DNA of 34,314 nt from Planctomycetota bacterium. Its GTDB lineage: Bacteria > Planctomycetota > UBA1135 > GCA-002686595. The notes under the pieces are model-generated. The model worked only from the letters and a program-made list of their open reading frames with translations, did not search any database and was not told the origin of the DNA. Positions 26,778-34,314 of this stretch are shown here, piece after piece. The stretch spans positions 1 through 34,314 of the forward strand of contig JAJDEW010000084.1 of assembly GCA_029259595.1 (NCBI GenBank). The letters run 5' to 3'. The stretch's first letter is position 1. Every line of letters begins with the position of its first letter. Both the position numbers and the translations under genes were made by a program.

Positions 26778-27689
26778 ATGCACTTCCCTCGTCCGGCCAC
26801 ACCCCGTCGTCGCCGCGTCGCCCTGGTCCTCGCGGGCCTCGTCGCAAGCTCTGTCACGGCTTCCGCGCAAGCGACCGTGCCGTGGGAGACACGCGACAAC
26901 TGGCGCACCGACGCCGCTTGGTACGACGGCCAGGCGGAGAAGTGCACGTACAGGGCCTCGCGCCCGATCTACGGCGTCGCGCGTGCGTATACCGCATTCG
27001 CCTACACGAACAAGCAGCACATGGACCCGCGCAGCGGCGTCAAGCTCGCGGGGAGCCCGGGAACGGACAGCGTCGAAGTTTTCAAGCACCACTGGTCCGA
27101 GCGCGTGCCGACCGAGGCCTACGACTATGACTTCTCCACTGCGACGTTCACGCGCACGGACGACCTGGGCGCGTTTCGGTTGACGGTCGGAACGCAGGAG
27201 GACTGCGGGACGAGCTTCAAGTCGATCTGGCGGCTGCGTTCGAAGGCCCCCCGCTTCGCCTGGCTCGAATCCGTCTATCTGCCCGGCGCCGGCATCGCCC
27301 AGGGCGAGCTGGCCGGAGCCGACTTGCACTTCACCGACGAACTACCGCTCTTGCTGCGCGACTTCCCCTTCGAGTCCGAGCCGGACGCGAGCGTCGCGTT
27401 TCCGCTCGAGCTCGTGCCGAGCCAAAAGGACAACGACCGAGTCTCCTTCGAACCGGTCAGCGCGAACGTCACCTACCGGGGTCGCTCGACGCTCGCGCTC
27501 CCGATCGGAACGCTGGAGGCCTACGAGCTGCGCGTCACGGGGTCGCGCCCCGAGGATGGGCACGCGAGCTACTGGTTCGCGGCCGAGGGGAACGCCCCCT
27601 ACCTGCATGCGCTCGTCCGCTACGCCGGCGCGGACGGAAGCACGCTCGAGCTCGTCGCCCACGAACGCACCGCCTACTGGGAGCGTTGA
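26778..27689 (+). CDS. Secreted protein of unknown function
   Basis: A 303-residue protein with an arginine-rich N-region and signal peptide (VALVLAGLVASSVTASAQA). The mature part is beta-rich, with aromatic repeats such as YGVARAYTAFAYTNKQHMD, VEVFKHHWSERVPTEAYDYD and GTLEAYELRVTGSRPEDG. Two cysteines (near residues 55 and 138) may form a disulphide bond. The ATG at 26778 follows a G-run (GGGGGG) a base or so upstream. It ends six bases before the recombinase gene. The family was not recognised; a DUF3108-like lipid or glycan-binding fold is only a guess. Confidence 0.7.
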   Translation: MHFPRPATPRRRRVALVLAGLVASSVTASAQATVPWETRDNWRTDAAWYDGQAEKCTYRASRPIYGVARAYTAFAYTNKQHMDPRSGVKLAGSPGTDSVEVFKHHWSERVPTEAYDYDFSTATFTRTDDLGAFRLTVGTQEDCGTSFKSIWRLRSKAPRFAWLESVYLPGAGIAQGELAGADLHFTDELPLLLRDFPFESEPDASVAFPLELVPSQKDNDRVSFEPVSANVTYRGRSTLALPIGTLEAYELRVTGSRPEDGHASYWFAAEGNAPYLHALVRYAGADGSTLELVAHERTAYWER

Positions 27690-27695
27690 CGCGTC

Positions 27696-28619
27696 ATGGC
27701 GAAGACTCCCAGGCGCAATCGTCCGACCCTGAGGGGCCAGGCGGATCGCTTCCTGCACGAGCTCGCGGCCAGCCGCGGCGCTTCACAGCACACGCTGCGC
27801 GCCTATGGCCGCGACCTGGAGGAGCTCCTGGCGTTCCTCGATGGCCGCGGACTGCAAGAGGCCCGCGCGGTCACCCCACGCATCCTGCGCGCCTGGCTCA
27901 TGACGCTCGACGAACGCGGGCTCGCAGCGACGACCATCCAGCGCAAGCTCTCGGCCGTTCGCTCGCTGTTCCGCCACCTCCTGCGCCACGGTCAGATCGA
28001 CGTCCATCCCGCCACGGGGCTGCGCCAGCGGCGCTCGACGCGCCGGTTGCCGACGGTGCTCGAGGAGGGCGAGGTCGAGTCTCTGCTGGCGTCTCCGGAC
28101 ACGACGACTAGCGCGGGACGCCGCGACCGCGCCCTGCTCGAGGTCATGTACTCCGCCGGTACGCGTGCGGCCGAGACCGTCGGTATCGATCACTCCGACC
28201 TCGATCTGTCACGCGGCATCTGTCGCGTGCGCGGCAAGGGCAGAAAGGAGCGCCTGGCACCGCTCGGCCCCTTCGCGGTCGAGGCGTTGAAGGACTACCT
28301 GAAGGATGCGGAACGACCGCGCCCGCTCCCTGCCGCCACCAACGCGATCTTCTTGAACCGGCGCGGCGGGCGCCTCACGACGCGCTCGCTCGGCCGCATC
28401 GTCGAGGCGGCGGCCCTGCGCGGCGGCCTGCGTCGCCATCCGACGCCGCACACGCTTCGCCACAGCTTCGCGACCCACCTGCTCGATCGTGGCGCCGACT
28501 TGCGGGCCGTTCAAGAGCTCCTGGGTCACGCGAACCTGGTCACGACCCAGATCTACACGCACGTCTCGATCGAGCACCTGCGTGCGATCTACGAGCGCGC
28601 CCACCCGCAGGCTTCCTGA
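27696..28619 (+). CDS. Tyrosine recombinase XerC/XerD-like
   Basis: A 307-residue recombinase with the SAM-like core-binding domain (residues about 10-95; FLHELAASRGASQHTLRAYGRDL) and the catalytic domain. Catalytic residues are the Arg in YSAGTRAAETVGI, the Lys in VRGKGRKERLAPLG, the HxxR in PHTLRHSFATHLLDRGADLRAVQ, the His in LLGHANLVTTQIYTH, and its Tyr nucleophile. Length and motif order match chromosome-dimer-resolving XerC/XerD. Only one Xer gene is visible here, so XerC and XerD cannot be told apart. It begins six bases after the secreted unknown and ends 57 bases before a convergent gene. No dif site was looked for successfully. Confidence 0.88.
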   Translation: MAKTPRRNRPTLRGQADRFLHELAASRGASQHTLRAYGRDLEELLAFLDGRGLQEARAVTPRILRAWLMTLDERGLAATTIQRKLSAVRSLFRHLLRHGQIDVHPATGLRQRRSTRRLPTVLEEGEVESLLASPDTTTSAGRRDRALLEVMYSAGTRAAETVGIDHSDLDLSRGICRVRGKGRKERLAPLGPFAVEALKDYLKDAERPRPLPAATNAIFLNRRGGRLTTRSLGRIVEAAALRGGLRRHPTPHTLRHSFATHLLDRGADLRAVQELLGHANLVTTQIYTHVSIEHLRAIYERAHPQAS

Positions 28620-28676
28620 GCACCTCTCCGCGGGCGGGCGCCGTCGACGTGGCCTGGCGCCGAGCGGCGCGCACGC

Positions 28677-30428
28677 TCAATCGATCCAGAGCGCGAAGGC
28701 GGGCTCGGGGAAGTCCCCGATCAGCGACTCGACCCAGGCCACATCGATCACGGCCAACAAGAGCAGGAGCGCCAGAGCCAATCCGCGCTGCCGACCCTCC
28801 AGCCGAGCGCAGCCCAGCACGGCGAGGCCGATCGCGCCGGGTACGAGCGGCAGGAAGTGCCGCGGCCAATAGGGCGCCTGCACGACGACCAACATGACGA
28901 CGTAGAAGGCCATCCAACCGACGAAGAGCAGCGCTCCTCGACGCAAGGCTCCCCCACCGCCGCGTCGCAGGCGCACGAAGCACCAGAGCACCGGCAGCGC
29001 TTGCACGACGTAGAGCAAGCTCAGTCCGAGGTTCGGCCAAGTGGCGAAACGACGGTAGAGGCGCGCCTTGCGCAGCATGAGCTCGGTGTTGTGGAACCAA
29101 TCGAAGGCGAGATACAAGGCGAGCACCGCCAGCGTCGCCGGGAAAAAGGTCGCGACGGTGCGGCCCAGCGCACGAAGGAGACGCCGCTCCCGGGCCAGCT
29201 CGAGCGCGACGAGAGCGACGGACAGGAACAGGACGATCGCCGGTCCCTGGGGTCGCGCGAGGGGCAGGAAAAAGGCCAGGACCCCGAGCCCGACCAGCTG
29301 ACCACGCCGCGGCTCGCGCGAGCGCGCCAGGAGCAAGTCGAGACCGATCACGACCAGGCAGAGGCCCAAGGCGTCGGTCACCGGGCGCGCGAAGGCGCGT
29401 TGTACGCCGGCATGTACGGCGAAGAGCGTGGCCCCCGCCAGGGCCAGAGGTGCCTCGAGTCCGAGGCCCTCACGCAGACTCCGATGGAAGACGAGCACGG
29501 CCACGCAACCCGCGCAAGCCGACAGAAAGACGTAGGACGGGGTCACCGCCAGACCGCAGGCCTGCGCCGCGACCATCACGCTCGGCGCGAGCGAGTTTTG
29601 CACGTGGGGGTAGGTGTGGAACCAGGCCACCAAGCGCTCGCGCGCCTCGGGCACGGTCAGGTAGCGCCACAGGTTCTGGGCGTTGCGGGCGTAGCCGTCC
29701 GCGTCGTAGTGCGAGGAGTTGATCCCGTAGTGAGCGAGCCAGAGGCGTACGCTCGCGCCGACGACGCACAGGCCCACGGCGACGAGCGCCCAGGGGGCGA
29801 CGCGCCCGTGGCGCAGTCCGAAGAGCACCAGCACGAGCGCCAGGATCCACCCGAAGCGCAGGTGCCGCGTCCACGTCCCGTACTCGAAGACGAGCAACGG
29901 CCCCTTGTACGGCGAGAGGATCTCGAGCCCCGGGCGGTTCGGCGGACCGCGCTCGACATGCCCGTCGTCACCGGGCCCCATGGTCGCGTACGAGACCTGC
30001 GGTGCGAGGTTGGGGCGGGAGACGCGTGACGAGAACTCGACGACCAGGCGGGAAGTTGGCGACGGCGCGGGCGCGAGGGCCACGCGGTGTTCCATGGACG
30101 GCTTCGCGAGGACCGCCTCCGCCAACACGGCTTCTCCGGCCGTCACGCGCACGAAGAGCTCCCGGCCCGGCTCCGCGTTGGCGGGAAAGCTGAGCGACCG
30201 GGGGATCGGCCCGCTGAGCTCGTACGTGAGCCGCACGGGCCGCTGCTCGACGATCGGCATGGCCGGGTTGTTCTCGTCGACGAGGTAGCGTTTGTAGATC
30301 GGCGGCGGCCGCCAGCTCGCCACATCGAGCGCGAGCACGAGGGCGGCGAGCAGGGCGAACACGACGAACGCGAGTCGCCGGCTTCGGGGCGCCGGAACCG
30401 GAGCCATGGCCGAGGGTGAGTCGGACAT
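28677..30428 (-). CDS. Polytopic membrane protein, GT-C glycosyltransferase-like
   Basis: A 583-residue protein with an N-terminal hydrophobic segment (residues about 19-36), a long extracytoplasmic beta-rich domain of about 150 residues, then about nine or ten further hydrophobic segments. The loop after the second membrane helix contains YGINSSHYDADGYARNAQNL, similar to the first-loop DxD-like region of GT-C (ArnT/PMT) transferases, which use polyprenyl-phosphate sugar donors. ASVRLWLAHYG and LARPQGPAIVLFL are typical of this class too. The ATG at 30428 starts MSDSPSAM; a longer frame to 30482 exists. A small secreted protein gene ends seven bases upstream. Function is inferred from topology. 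Confidence 0.72.
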   Translation of the reverse strand: MSDSPSAMAPVPAPRSRRLAFVVFALLAALVLALDVASWRPPPIYKRYLVDENNPAMPIVEQRPVRLTYELSGPIPRSLSFPANAEPGRELFVRVTAGEAVLAEAVLAKPSMEHRVALAPAPSPTSRLVVEFSSRVSRPNLAPQVSYATMGPGDDGHVERGPPNRPGLEILSPYKGPLLVFEYGTWTRHLRFGWILALVLVLFGLRHGRVAPWALVAVGLCVVGASVRLWLAHYGINSSHYDADGYARNAQNLWRYLTVPEARERLVAWFHTYPHVQNSLAPSVMVAAQACGLAVTPSYVFLSACAGCVAVLVFHRSLREGLGLEAPLALAGATLFAVHAGVQRAFARPVTDALGLCLVVIGLDLLLARSREPRRGQLVGLGVLAFFLPLARPQGPAIVLFLSVALVALELARERRLLRALGRTVATFFPATLAVLALYLAFDWFHNTELMLRKARLYRRFATWPNLGLSLLYVVQALPVLWCFVRLRRGGGGALRRGALLFVGWMAFYVVMLVVVQAPYWPRHFLPLVPGAIGLAVLGCARLEGRQRGLALALLLLLAVIDVAWVESLIGDFPEPAFALWID

Positions 30429-30435
30429 GCGAGCT

Positions 30436-30699
30436 TCAGCGTCCGGTGGATGGCGTGCGCGGACGTTGGAAGAGCTCGTCACCCTCGTCGACGCTGAAGG
30501 TCAGCGTCGCGGCGTGCCGTAGGCGCACGCGCTTTCCGAAGGGCAAGCGCACGCCCTCGACGGCGCGCTGGTCGTCGCGACGCAGCTCGAGCTCACCCTG
30601 GACGCTCCCGTCGGCGACGAGGTCGATCGGATCGCACGGAAAGACGTCGGACGCGGCCAGGGGTCCGACGAGGAGTGCGCAGTGCAGAAGGGAAAACAT
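30436..30699 (-). CDS. Small secreted protein of unknown function
   Basis: An 87-residue product with signal peptide MFSLLHCALLVGPLAAS and a mature part with DVFPCDPIDLVADGSVQGELELRRDDQR and RLPFGKRVRLRHAATLTF, a compact beta-rich segment. The ATG at 30699 is preferred to an upstream start at 30723 because the signal peptide then begins at residue 1. It lies seven bases before the GT-C-like gene on the same strand and may be cotranscribed. No known family was recognised. The 283 bases between it and the methyltransferase gene show no other gene. Confidence 0.5.
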   Translation of the reverse strand: MFSLLHCALLVGPLAASDVFPCDPIDLVADGSVQGELELRRDDQRAVEGVRLPFGKRVRLRHAATLTFSVDEGDELFQRPRTPSTGR

Positions 30700-30982
30700 C
30701 GCGGGAGCGGGGCAACGGGTCACTGGAAGCCGGGGCGGGATCGGAGTCTAGCAGCCCTCTGATCAAGTCAACCGGCGCGCTGCACGCGTCCGGAAAGCCC
30801 TGCCGGCACACGAGCCTCGCCGAATCTACCGATTCGCCTGCGTTCTCGCGAACCTGCCGGGCCTCCCGGTCACGACCATCGCATCCGAAGCACTTGATCA
30901 TCGGACTGCGAGCTCCCCGCCCGGCCACGATTGCGGATCTTCTTACGAACCGCCACCCGCGTTGGAACTACCCTGCCTGGCC

Positions 30983-31807
30983 ATGACCGAGACCTACCTT
31001 CACGGCAGCTCCCCCGCGGAGCAGGCGCGGCTCGAGCTCATGAACGGGCTCCTCAACACGCGCGAGCTCGCCGTCCTGGGCGTCCGTCCCGGCGACCGAG
31101 TCCTCGAAGCGGGCGCCGGCACCGGCCTCTTCGCGCGGGAGCTGGCCGCGGCCGTCGGGCCCACCGGCTTCGTGCTCGGGATCGAGCGCGACGAGGCCCA
31201 GCTCGCGCGTGCTCGAGCGACCCTCGCGGGCCGGTCGAACGCCGAGGTCCGTGCGGGGGATGCGTACGAGCCTCCCCTGACCGACGATGAGCGCGGCAGC
31301 TTCGACCTGGTTCACGCGCGCTTCCTGCTCGAGCACCTGCGGACGCCCGCCCGCGCCGTTCGCGCGATGGTCGCCGCGGTCGCCCCCGGCGGCCGGATCG
31401 CGCTCGTCGACGACGACCATTCCCTCATGCGCTTCGATCCCGATCCGGGCGGCATGGACGAGCTCTGGCAGGACTACGCGCTGACCTACGAAGCGATCGG
31501 CTGCGATCCTTGGATCGGGCGCAAGCTCGCGGGGCTCTTGGTCGAGGCCGGGGCACGCATCGTTCGCACCGACCAGATTCACTACGGCGCAAGCCACGGC
31601 GAACCGTGCTTCGACGGCATCGTCACGAACCTGATCGACGTGGTCCGGACGGCCCGTTCCGAGCTCACGCGCTCGGGCCAATGGACGGACGCGCGTCTCG
31701 AGGACGTGCTCGACCGCTTCCGCTCCTGGAGTCGGCGCGCGGGCGCAACGGTCTGGTACGCCCTTCCGTTCGTCGAAGCGCGGCGGAGCGGCTCGACGAA
31801 CCCGTGA
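30983..31807 (+). CDS. Class I SAM-dependent methyltransferase
   Basis: A 274-residue methyltransferase. Motif I is [17 protein letters not shown], followed by [16 protein letters not shown] (motif II acidic residue), [13 protein letters not shown] (motif III) and [20 protein letters not shown] (motif IV/post-motif), which place it in the class I UbiE-like group. The C-terminal half, with [19 protein letters not shown] and [22 protein letters not shown], is specific but not assigned to a substrate. The ATG at 30983 ([17 protein letters not shown]) is the natural start. The GlcG-like gene follows 85 bases downstream. Confidence 0.85.
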   Translation: MTETYLHGSSPAEQARLELMNGLLNTRELAVLGVRPGDRVLEAGAGTGLFARELAAAVGPTGFVLGIERDEAQLARARATLAGRSNAEVRAGDAYEPPLTDDERGSFDLVHARFLLEHLRTPARAVRAMVAAVAPGGRIALVDDDHSLMRFDPDPGGMDELWQDYALTYEAIGCDPWIGRKLAGLLVEAGARIVRTDQIHYGASHGEPCFDGIVTNLIDVVRTARSELTRSGQWTDARLEDVLDRFRSWSRRAGATVWYALPFVEARRSGSTNP

Positions 31808-31892
31808 TTCGAGCGGGATCCTGTTCCCGACTCTCGCTAGCGGGGTGACCAACGAGACGCTCGCATTCCCCCTGGACTCTCCGGGCAGAACC

Positions 31893-32294
31893 ATGACCGA
31901 CATCACCCTCGATCAAGCCCGCAAAGCCGTCGACCGCGCCCTCGCCAAGCCTGAGGACATGGGCGTCAAGATGAACGTCGCCGTCGTCGACGCCGGTGGC
32001 AACCTGAAGGCCTTCCGCCGGATGGACGACGCCTGGCTCGGCTCGATCGACGTCGCGATCAAGAAGGCCCGTACGGCGCGCTACTTCGACATGAACACCG
32101 GAGAGATCGGCAAGCTCTCCCAGCCCGGGGGCGCGCTCTTCAACATCGAGCACTCCAACGGCGGACTGATCACCATCCCCGGGGGCATTCCGATCAAGAA
32201 CGGCTCCGGCAAGGTCATCGGCGCGATCGGCCTCTCCGGCAGCACCGTCGAGGACGACCACGCGGTCGCCGAGTCCGGCGCGGTGCTCGGCTGA
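31893..32294 (+). CDS. GlcG/HbpS-family protein (DUF336)
   Basis: A 133-residue protein of the GlcG/HbpS family. [15 protein letters not shown] opens the fold, [21 protein letters not shown] is the family signature, [16 protein letters not shown] follows, and [27 protein letters not shown] is the C-terminal signature. HbpS binds haem and senses oxidative stress when secreted in Streptomyces; GlcG occurs in glycolate operons, with no clear enzymatic role. No signal peptide is visible here, so this copy is probably cytoplasmic. The ATG at 31893 is chosen; a GTG at 31845 would add 16 residues. A 128-base gap to the convergent regulator contains the 12-bp palindrome GGCGCCGGCGCC (32346-32357), too weak to call a terminator. 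Confidence 0.85.
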   Translation: MTDITLDQARKAVDRALAKPEDMGVKMNVAVVDAGGNLKAFRRMDDAWLGSIDVAIKKARTARYFDMNTGEIGKLSQPGGALFNIEHSNGGLITIPGGIPIKNGSGKVIGAIGLSGSTVEDDHAVAESGAVLG

Positions 32295-32422
32295 GCGTCG
32301 GCTCGCATCGGAACGGCAGCGGAGTCTCCCCGGCGGGTGCGTGAGGGCGCCGGCGCCTTCGTCGCTGCGGCGGGGCTCTTGCGCACCGACCCGGGTTGTC
32401 GCTCGGGCTCGACGGGCAGGAC

Positions 32423-33403
32423 TCACTGCCGGGAGCGTTGCGATCCGCGCTGGCGGAAGGTCCGGCGGAAGGTGGCCGGCGACGTGCCGACGTGGCGGCG
32501 AAAGTGCTGCCGCAGGGCCTGGGCGTCGCCAAAACCGCAACGTTCCGCGATCCGTTCGATCGCCAGGTCGCTGGTCTCCAGGAGCACCTGCGCACGCTGA
32601 ACGCGCTCGGCGGTGAGCCAACGGTAGGGCGTCGTCCCGGTCTTCTGCTCGAAGCGGCGCGCGAGCGTTCGGACCGAAGTCTTCGCGCGACGCGCCATCG
32701 TCGCCACGCTGTGCGGACGCTCCAACGTTCGCCGTAGGTCGTCCAGCAGGCGCGCGAAGCCCGCCTCACCGGGGTCCTGGTCGACCGGGGCCGGAACGAA
32801 CTGTCGTTGTCCGCCCTCGCGATGCGGGGGTACGACGAGCCGCCGCGCCACGCGGTTGGCCACGTCTGCGCCGAAGTCACGCCGAACGAGGTGCAGACAC
32901 AGGTCGATGCCCGCCGCGCTGCCCGCCGAGGTCAACACGTCGCCTTCGTCGATGTAGAGCACGTCGGGGTCGACGTCGAGCGCGGGATAGCGCTGCGTCA
33001 AGCGCTCGGCGTAGCGCCAATGCGTCGTGGCGCGACGGCCGTCGAGCAGGCCGGCGGCGGCGAGCACGAAGACGCCCGAGCACACGGAGAGGATGCGAGC
33101 ACCGCGCGCGTGGGCCCGGCGTAAACGCTCGCACAGGCGCTCGGGAACGGGCTCGTCCGGGTCCCGCCAGCCGGGCACGACGAGGGTTCCGCAGCCGCGC
33201 AGCGCGCCCAATCCGGGCAAGGGCCCGAGCGACAGACCGCCGGTCGCCCGCAGGGGACCGGGATCGATCGAGACGGTCCGGAACGTGTACCAGGGATCGA
33301 GCTCGGGACGGACCAGACCGAAGATCTCGACCACGATGCCGAGTTCGAAGGTGCACAGGCGGTCGGAGACGATCGCGGCGACCCGGAGAGGATCGAGGTC
33401 CAT
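32423..33403 (-). CDS. GlxA/FtrA-type transcriptional regulator (DJ-1/PfpI plus AraC HTH)
   Basis: A 326-residue regulator. The first ~190 residues form a DJ-1/PfpI-like amidotransferase fold: RVAAIVSDRLCTFELGIVVEIFG, GTLVVPGWRD, and ILSVCSGVFVLAAAGLLDG, where the nucleophile-elbow cysteine is kept, followed by ATTHWRYAERL. The last ~100 residues are a double AraC HTH: ATMARRAKTSVRTLARRFEQKTG and IERIAERCGFGDAQALRQHFRRHVG. This pairing is the GlxA/FtrA family, which usually represses or activates an adjacent gene. The rhodanese gene is divergent across a 100-base gap, a pair often seen, so regulation of that gene is likely. The ATG at 33403 gives the normal N-terminus. Confidence 0.9.
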   Translation of the reverse strand: MDLDPLRVAAIVSDRLCTFELGIVVEIFGLVRPELDPWYTFRTVSIDPGPLRATGGLSLGPLPGLGALRGCGTLVVPGWRDPDEPVPERLCERLRRAHARGARILSVCSGVFVLAAAGLLDGRRATTHWRYAERLTQRYPALDVDPDVLYIDEGDVLTSAGSAAGIDLCLHLVRRDFGADVANRVARRLVVPPHREGGQRQFVPAPVDQDPGEAGFARLLDDLRRTLERPHSVATMARRAKTSVRTLARRFEQKTGTTPYRWLTAERVQRAQVLLETSDLAIERIAERCGFGDAQALRQHFRRHVGTSPATFRRTFRQRGSQRSRQ

Positions 33404-33432
33404 GGCTCGACTCTACCCGGAGGTGACCGCGC

Positions 33433-33473
33433 TTGGCAGAAATCCATCGTAACTTGCCATTTCGGCCAATGGC
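33433..33473. promoter_or_regulatory. Candidate operator between regulator and rhodanese genes
   Basis: An 11-bp inverted repeat with one mismatch, TTGGCAGAAAT (33433-33443) and ATTTCGGCCAA (33459-33469), overlaps a second perfect one, GCCATT (33456-33461) and AATGGC (33468-33473). Both lie in the 100-base gap between the divergent genes, where a regulator would bind. Confidence 0.5.
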
Positions 33474-33503
33474 GCGGACTACGAAACGGCCTAGGCTTCA
33501 GGA

Positions 33504-33944
33504 ATGAACGCCACCAATCCCGTCACCGCGGTTCCCAGCGCCGACGCGCGGGACGCCGCTCGCCACTTCGCCGCACGCCTCACCTTCGAGACCGACTGCG
33601 CCGACGTACACGCGGCACTCGGCCGCCCCGAGCCCGGCTTCGTCCTGCTCGATGTCCGCTCCCCCGCGCTCTTCGAGCGCGCCCATCTGCCCGGTGCCCT
33701 GAGCCTCCCGCGCGCTCGAATCCGCGCGGAGGCCCTCGCGTCCTATCCGCAGGAGACTCTCTTCGTCGTGTACTGCGCAGGCCCGCACTGCAACGGCGCG
33801 ACGCGCGCGGCACTCGAGCTCGCACGCCTCGGACGAGCGGTCAAGGAGATGCTCGGGGGCATCAGCGGCTGGCGCACGGAAGGCTTCGAGCTCGTCGGAG
33901 CGGAGCCGGAGACGAACCTGTCCTGCCTGCCCACCGAGGCCTGA
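33504..33944 (+). CDS. Rhodanese-like domain protein
   Basis: A 146-residue single-domain rhodanese. GFVLLDVRSPALFERAHLPGA is the N-terminal signature (DVR and the H-x-PGA loop). The active loop is FVVYCAGPHCNGATRAALELA, with the nucleophilic cysteine of VYCAG and a second cysteine four residues later. The C-terminal GISGWRTEGFEL is the usual last helix. Sulphurtransferase or redox sensing is likely; no partner is shown. GGA of the Shine-Dalgarno type is almost adjacent to the ATG at 33504, which is tight. It is divergent from the GlxA/FtrA-type regulator and probably controlled by it. Confidence 0.85.
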   Translation: MNATNPVTAVPSADARDAARHFAARLTFETDCADVHAALGRPEPGFVLLDVRSPALFERAHLPGALSLPRARIRAEALASYPQETLFVVYCAGPHCNGATRAALELARLGRAVKEMLGGISGWRTEGFELVGAEPETNLSCLPTEA

Positions 33945-34314
33945 CGCAAGCGCCTCCGCGGCGGTGGAGGAAGGGCCTGCCCCCCCTCCACCCCCGTGCG
34001 TACTGGATTTTGGGCGCGGAGGCACCCCCATAGACCGGGCTCTTCGCTTTCCTTGGGCAGGCCGCGCGAAGGCGAGCCGCGCCGGTTCTTGTCTCGACGG
34101 TCCGACTCTTGGACACGCGGAGCGTCGATCGAGCCAAGATCACCAGCCTCGGCGCAGCGTGATCCCACCGCACGACGCCCGTTCAGAGCCAGGACTTCCG
34201 CGGCGAACACGGCCTGCTGCGCGCCTTCCTCGAGGCACACGGCGAACCCGCGTCGCGACTCGCGGGCGAACAGGGGGAGACCACGGAGCGACGGCTCTTG
34301 GCCTGGGGACTCGT
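33945..34314 (+). other. Right-end region without a firm gene
   Basis: After the rhodanese stop there is an inverted CCTCC/GGAGG pair (about 33951-33970) with no T-run, then a C-rich pyrimidine/purine-biased segment with no ORF I trust. From 34163 to the end, the plus-strand frame is open and reads, in part, VQSQDFRGEHGLLRAFLEA and TTERRLLAWGL. This looks coding in composition but has no ATG or GTG after the TGA at 34160. It may be the start of a gene with an unusual start codon, a broken gene, or a chance frame continuing past the window. Confidence 0.3.

Noticed and set aside
32346..32357. GGCGCCGGCGCC palindrome as a terminator between the GlcG-like and regulator genes
   Set aside because: It has no loop and no T-run on either strand; such GC palindromes are expected by chance here.

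Overview
The window is a GC-rich, gene-dense bacterial chromosome segment with about 30 genes in short same-strand runs, many with 1-4 bp start/stop overlaps, and one insertion sequence. Long secreted or membrane-anchored proteins of unknown function, few clear Shine-Dalgarno sites, a LysW-type amino-acid carrier operon, a bacterial deoxyhypusine-synthase-like enzyme and a protein with eukaryote-like PARP zinc fingers all fit a Planctomycetota-like organism. That assignment is inference; no rRNA or other taxonomic marker is present.

Layout. Bases 1-2258 (minus strand) hold an EboA-type protein, an EboB-type TatD hydrolase and a partial secreted protein that runs off the left edge. Divergently, 2449-5427 carry 1-pyrroline-5-carboxylate dehydrogenase and quinolinate synthase NadA. 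At 5449-6856 (minus) lie an RmlC-like cupin and an unrecognised protein. At 6979-8926 (plus) lie a deoxyhypusine-synthase-like enzyme and a protein with two PARP-type zinc fingers.

Bases 8933-14240 (minus) are a complete carrier-protein operon, lysW-lysX-lysY-lysZ-lysJ-lysK. In it LysX attaches glutamate or alpha-aminoadipate to the C-terminal glutamate of LysW. LysZ, LysY and LysJ then phosphorylate, reduce and transaminate the bound side chain, and LysK releases ornithine or lysine. A strong hairpin terminator at 14273-14307 separates this operon from an upstream minus-strand run: HEAT-like secreted protein, membrane-anchored protein, exonuclease VII large subunit, family 2 glycosyltransferase and possibly a 22-residue peptide.

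Bases 19557-24358 contain pabC, a porin-like gene and pabB on the minus strand, with an IS1-like transposase gene on the plus strand between the porin and pabB. Between the divergent pabB and an MFS exporter is an 18-bp minisatellite of about 18-19 units (24430-24772).

From 26329 to the right end are two secreted unknowns, a XerC/D-type tyrosine recombinase, a GT-C-like membrane protein with a small secreted neighbour, a methyltransferase, a GlcG/HbpS-family protein, and a divergent pair made of a GlxA/FtrA-type regulator and a rhodanese protein. Inverted repeats that may be an operator lie between the last two genes.

The best candidates for something under-described are the tandem PARP-finger protein beside the DHS-like gene, the eboA-eboB-secreted protein run at the left edge, the 18-bp repeat array, and the small ORF in front of the hairpin terminator. 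I found no CRISPR array, defence island, prophage or structural RNA gene.
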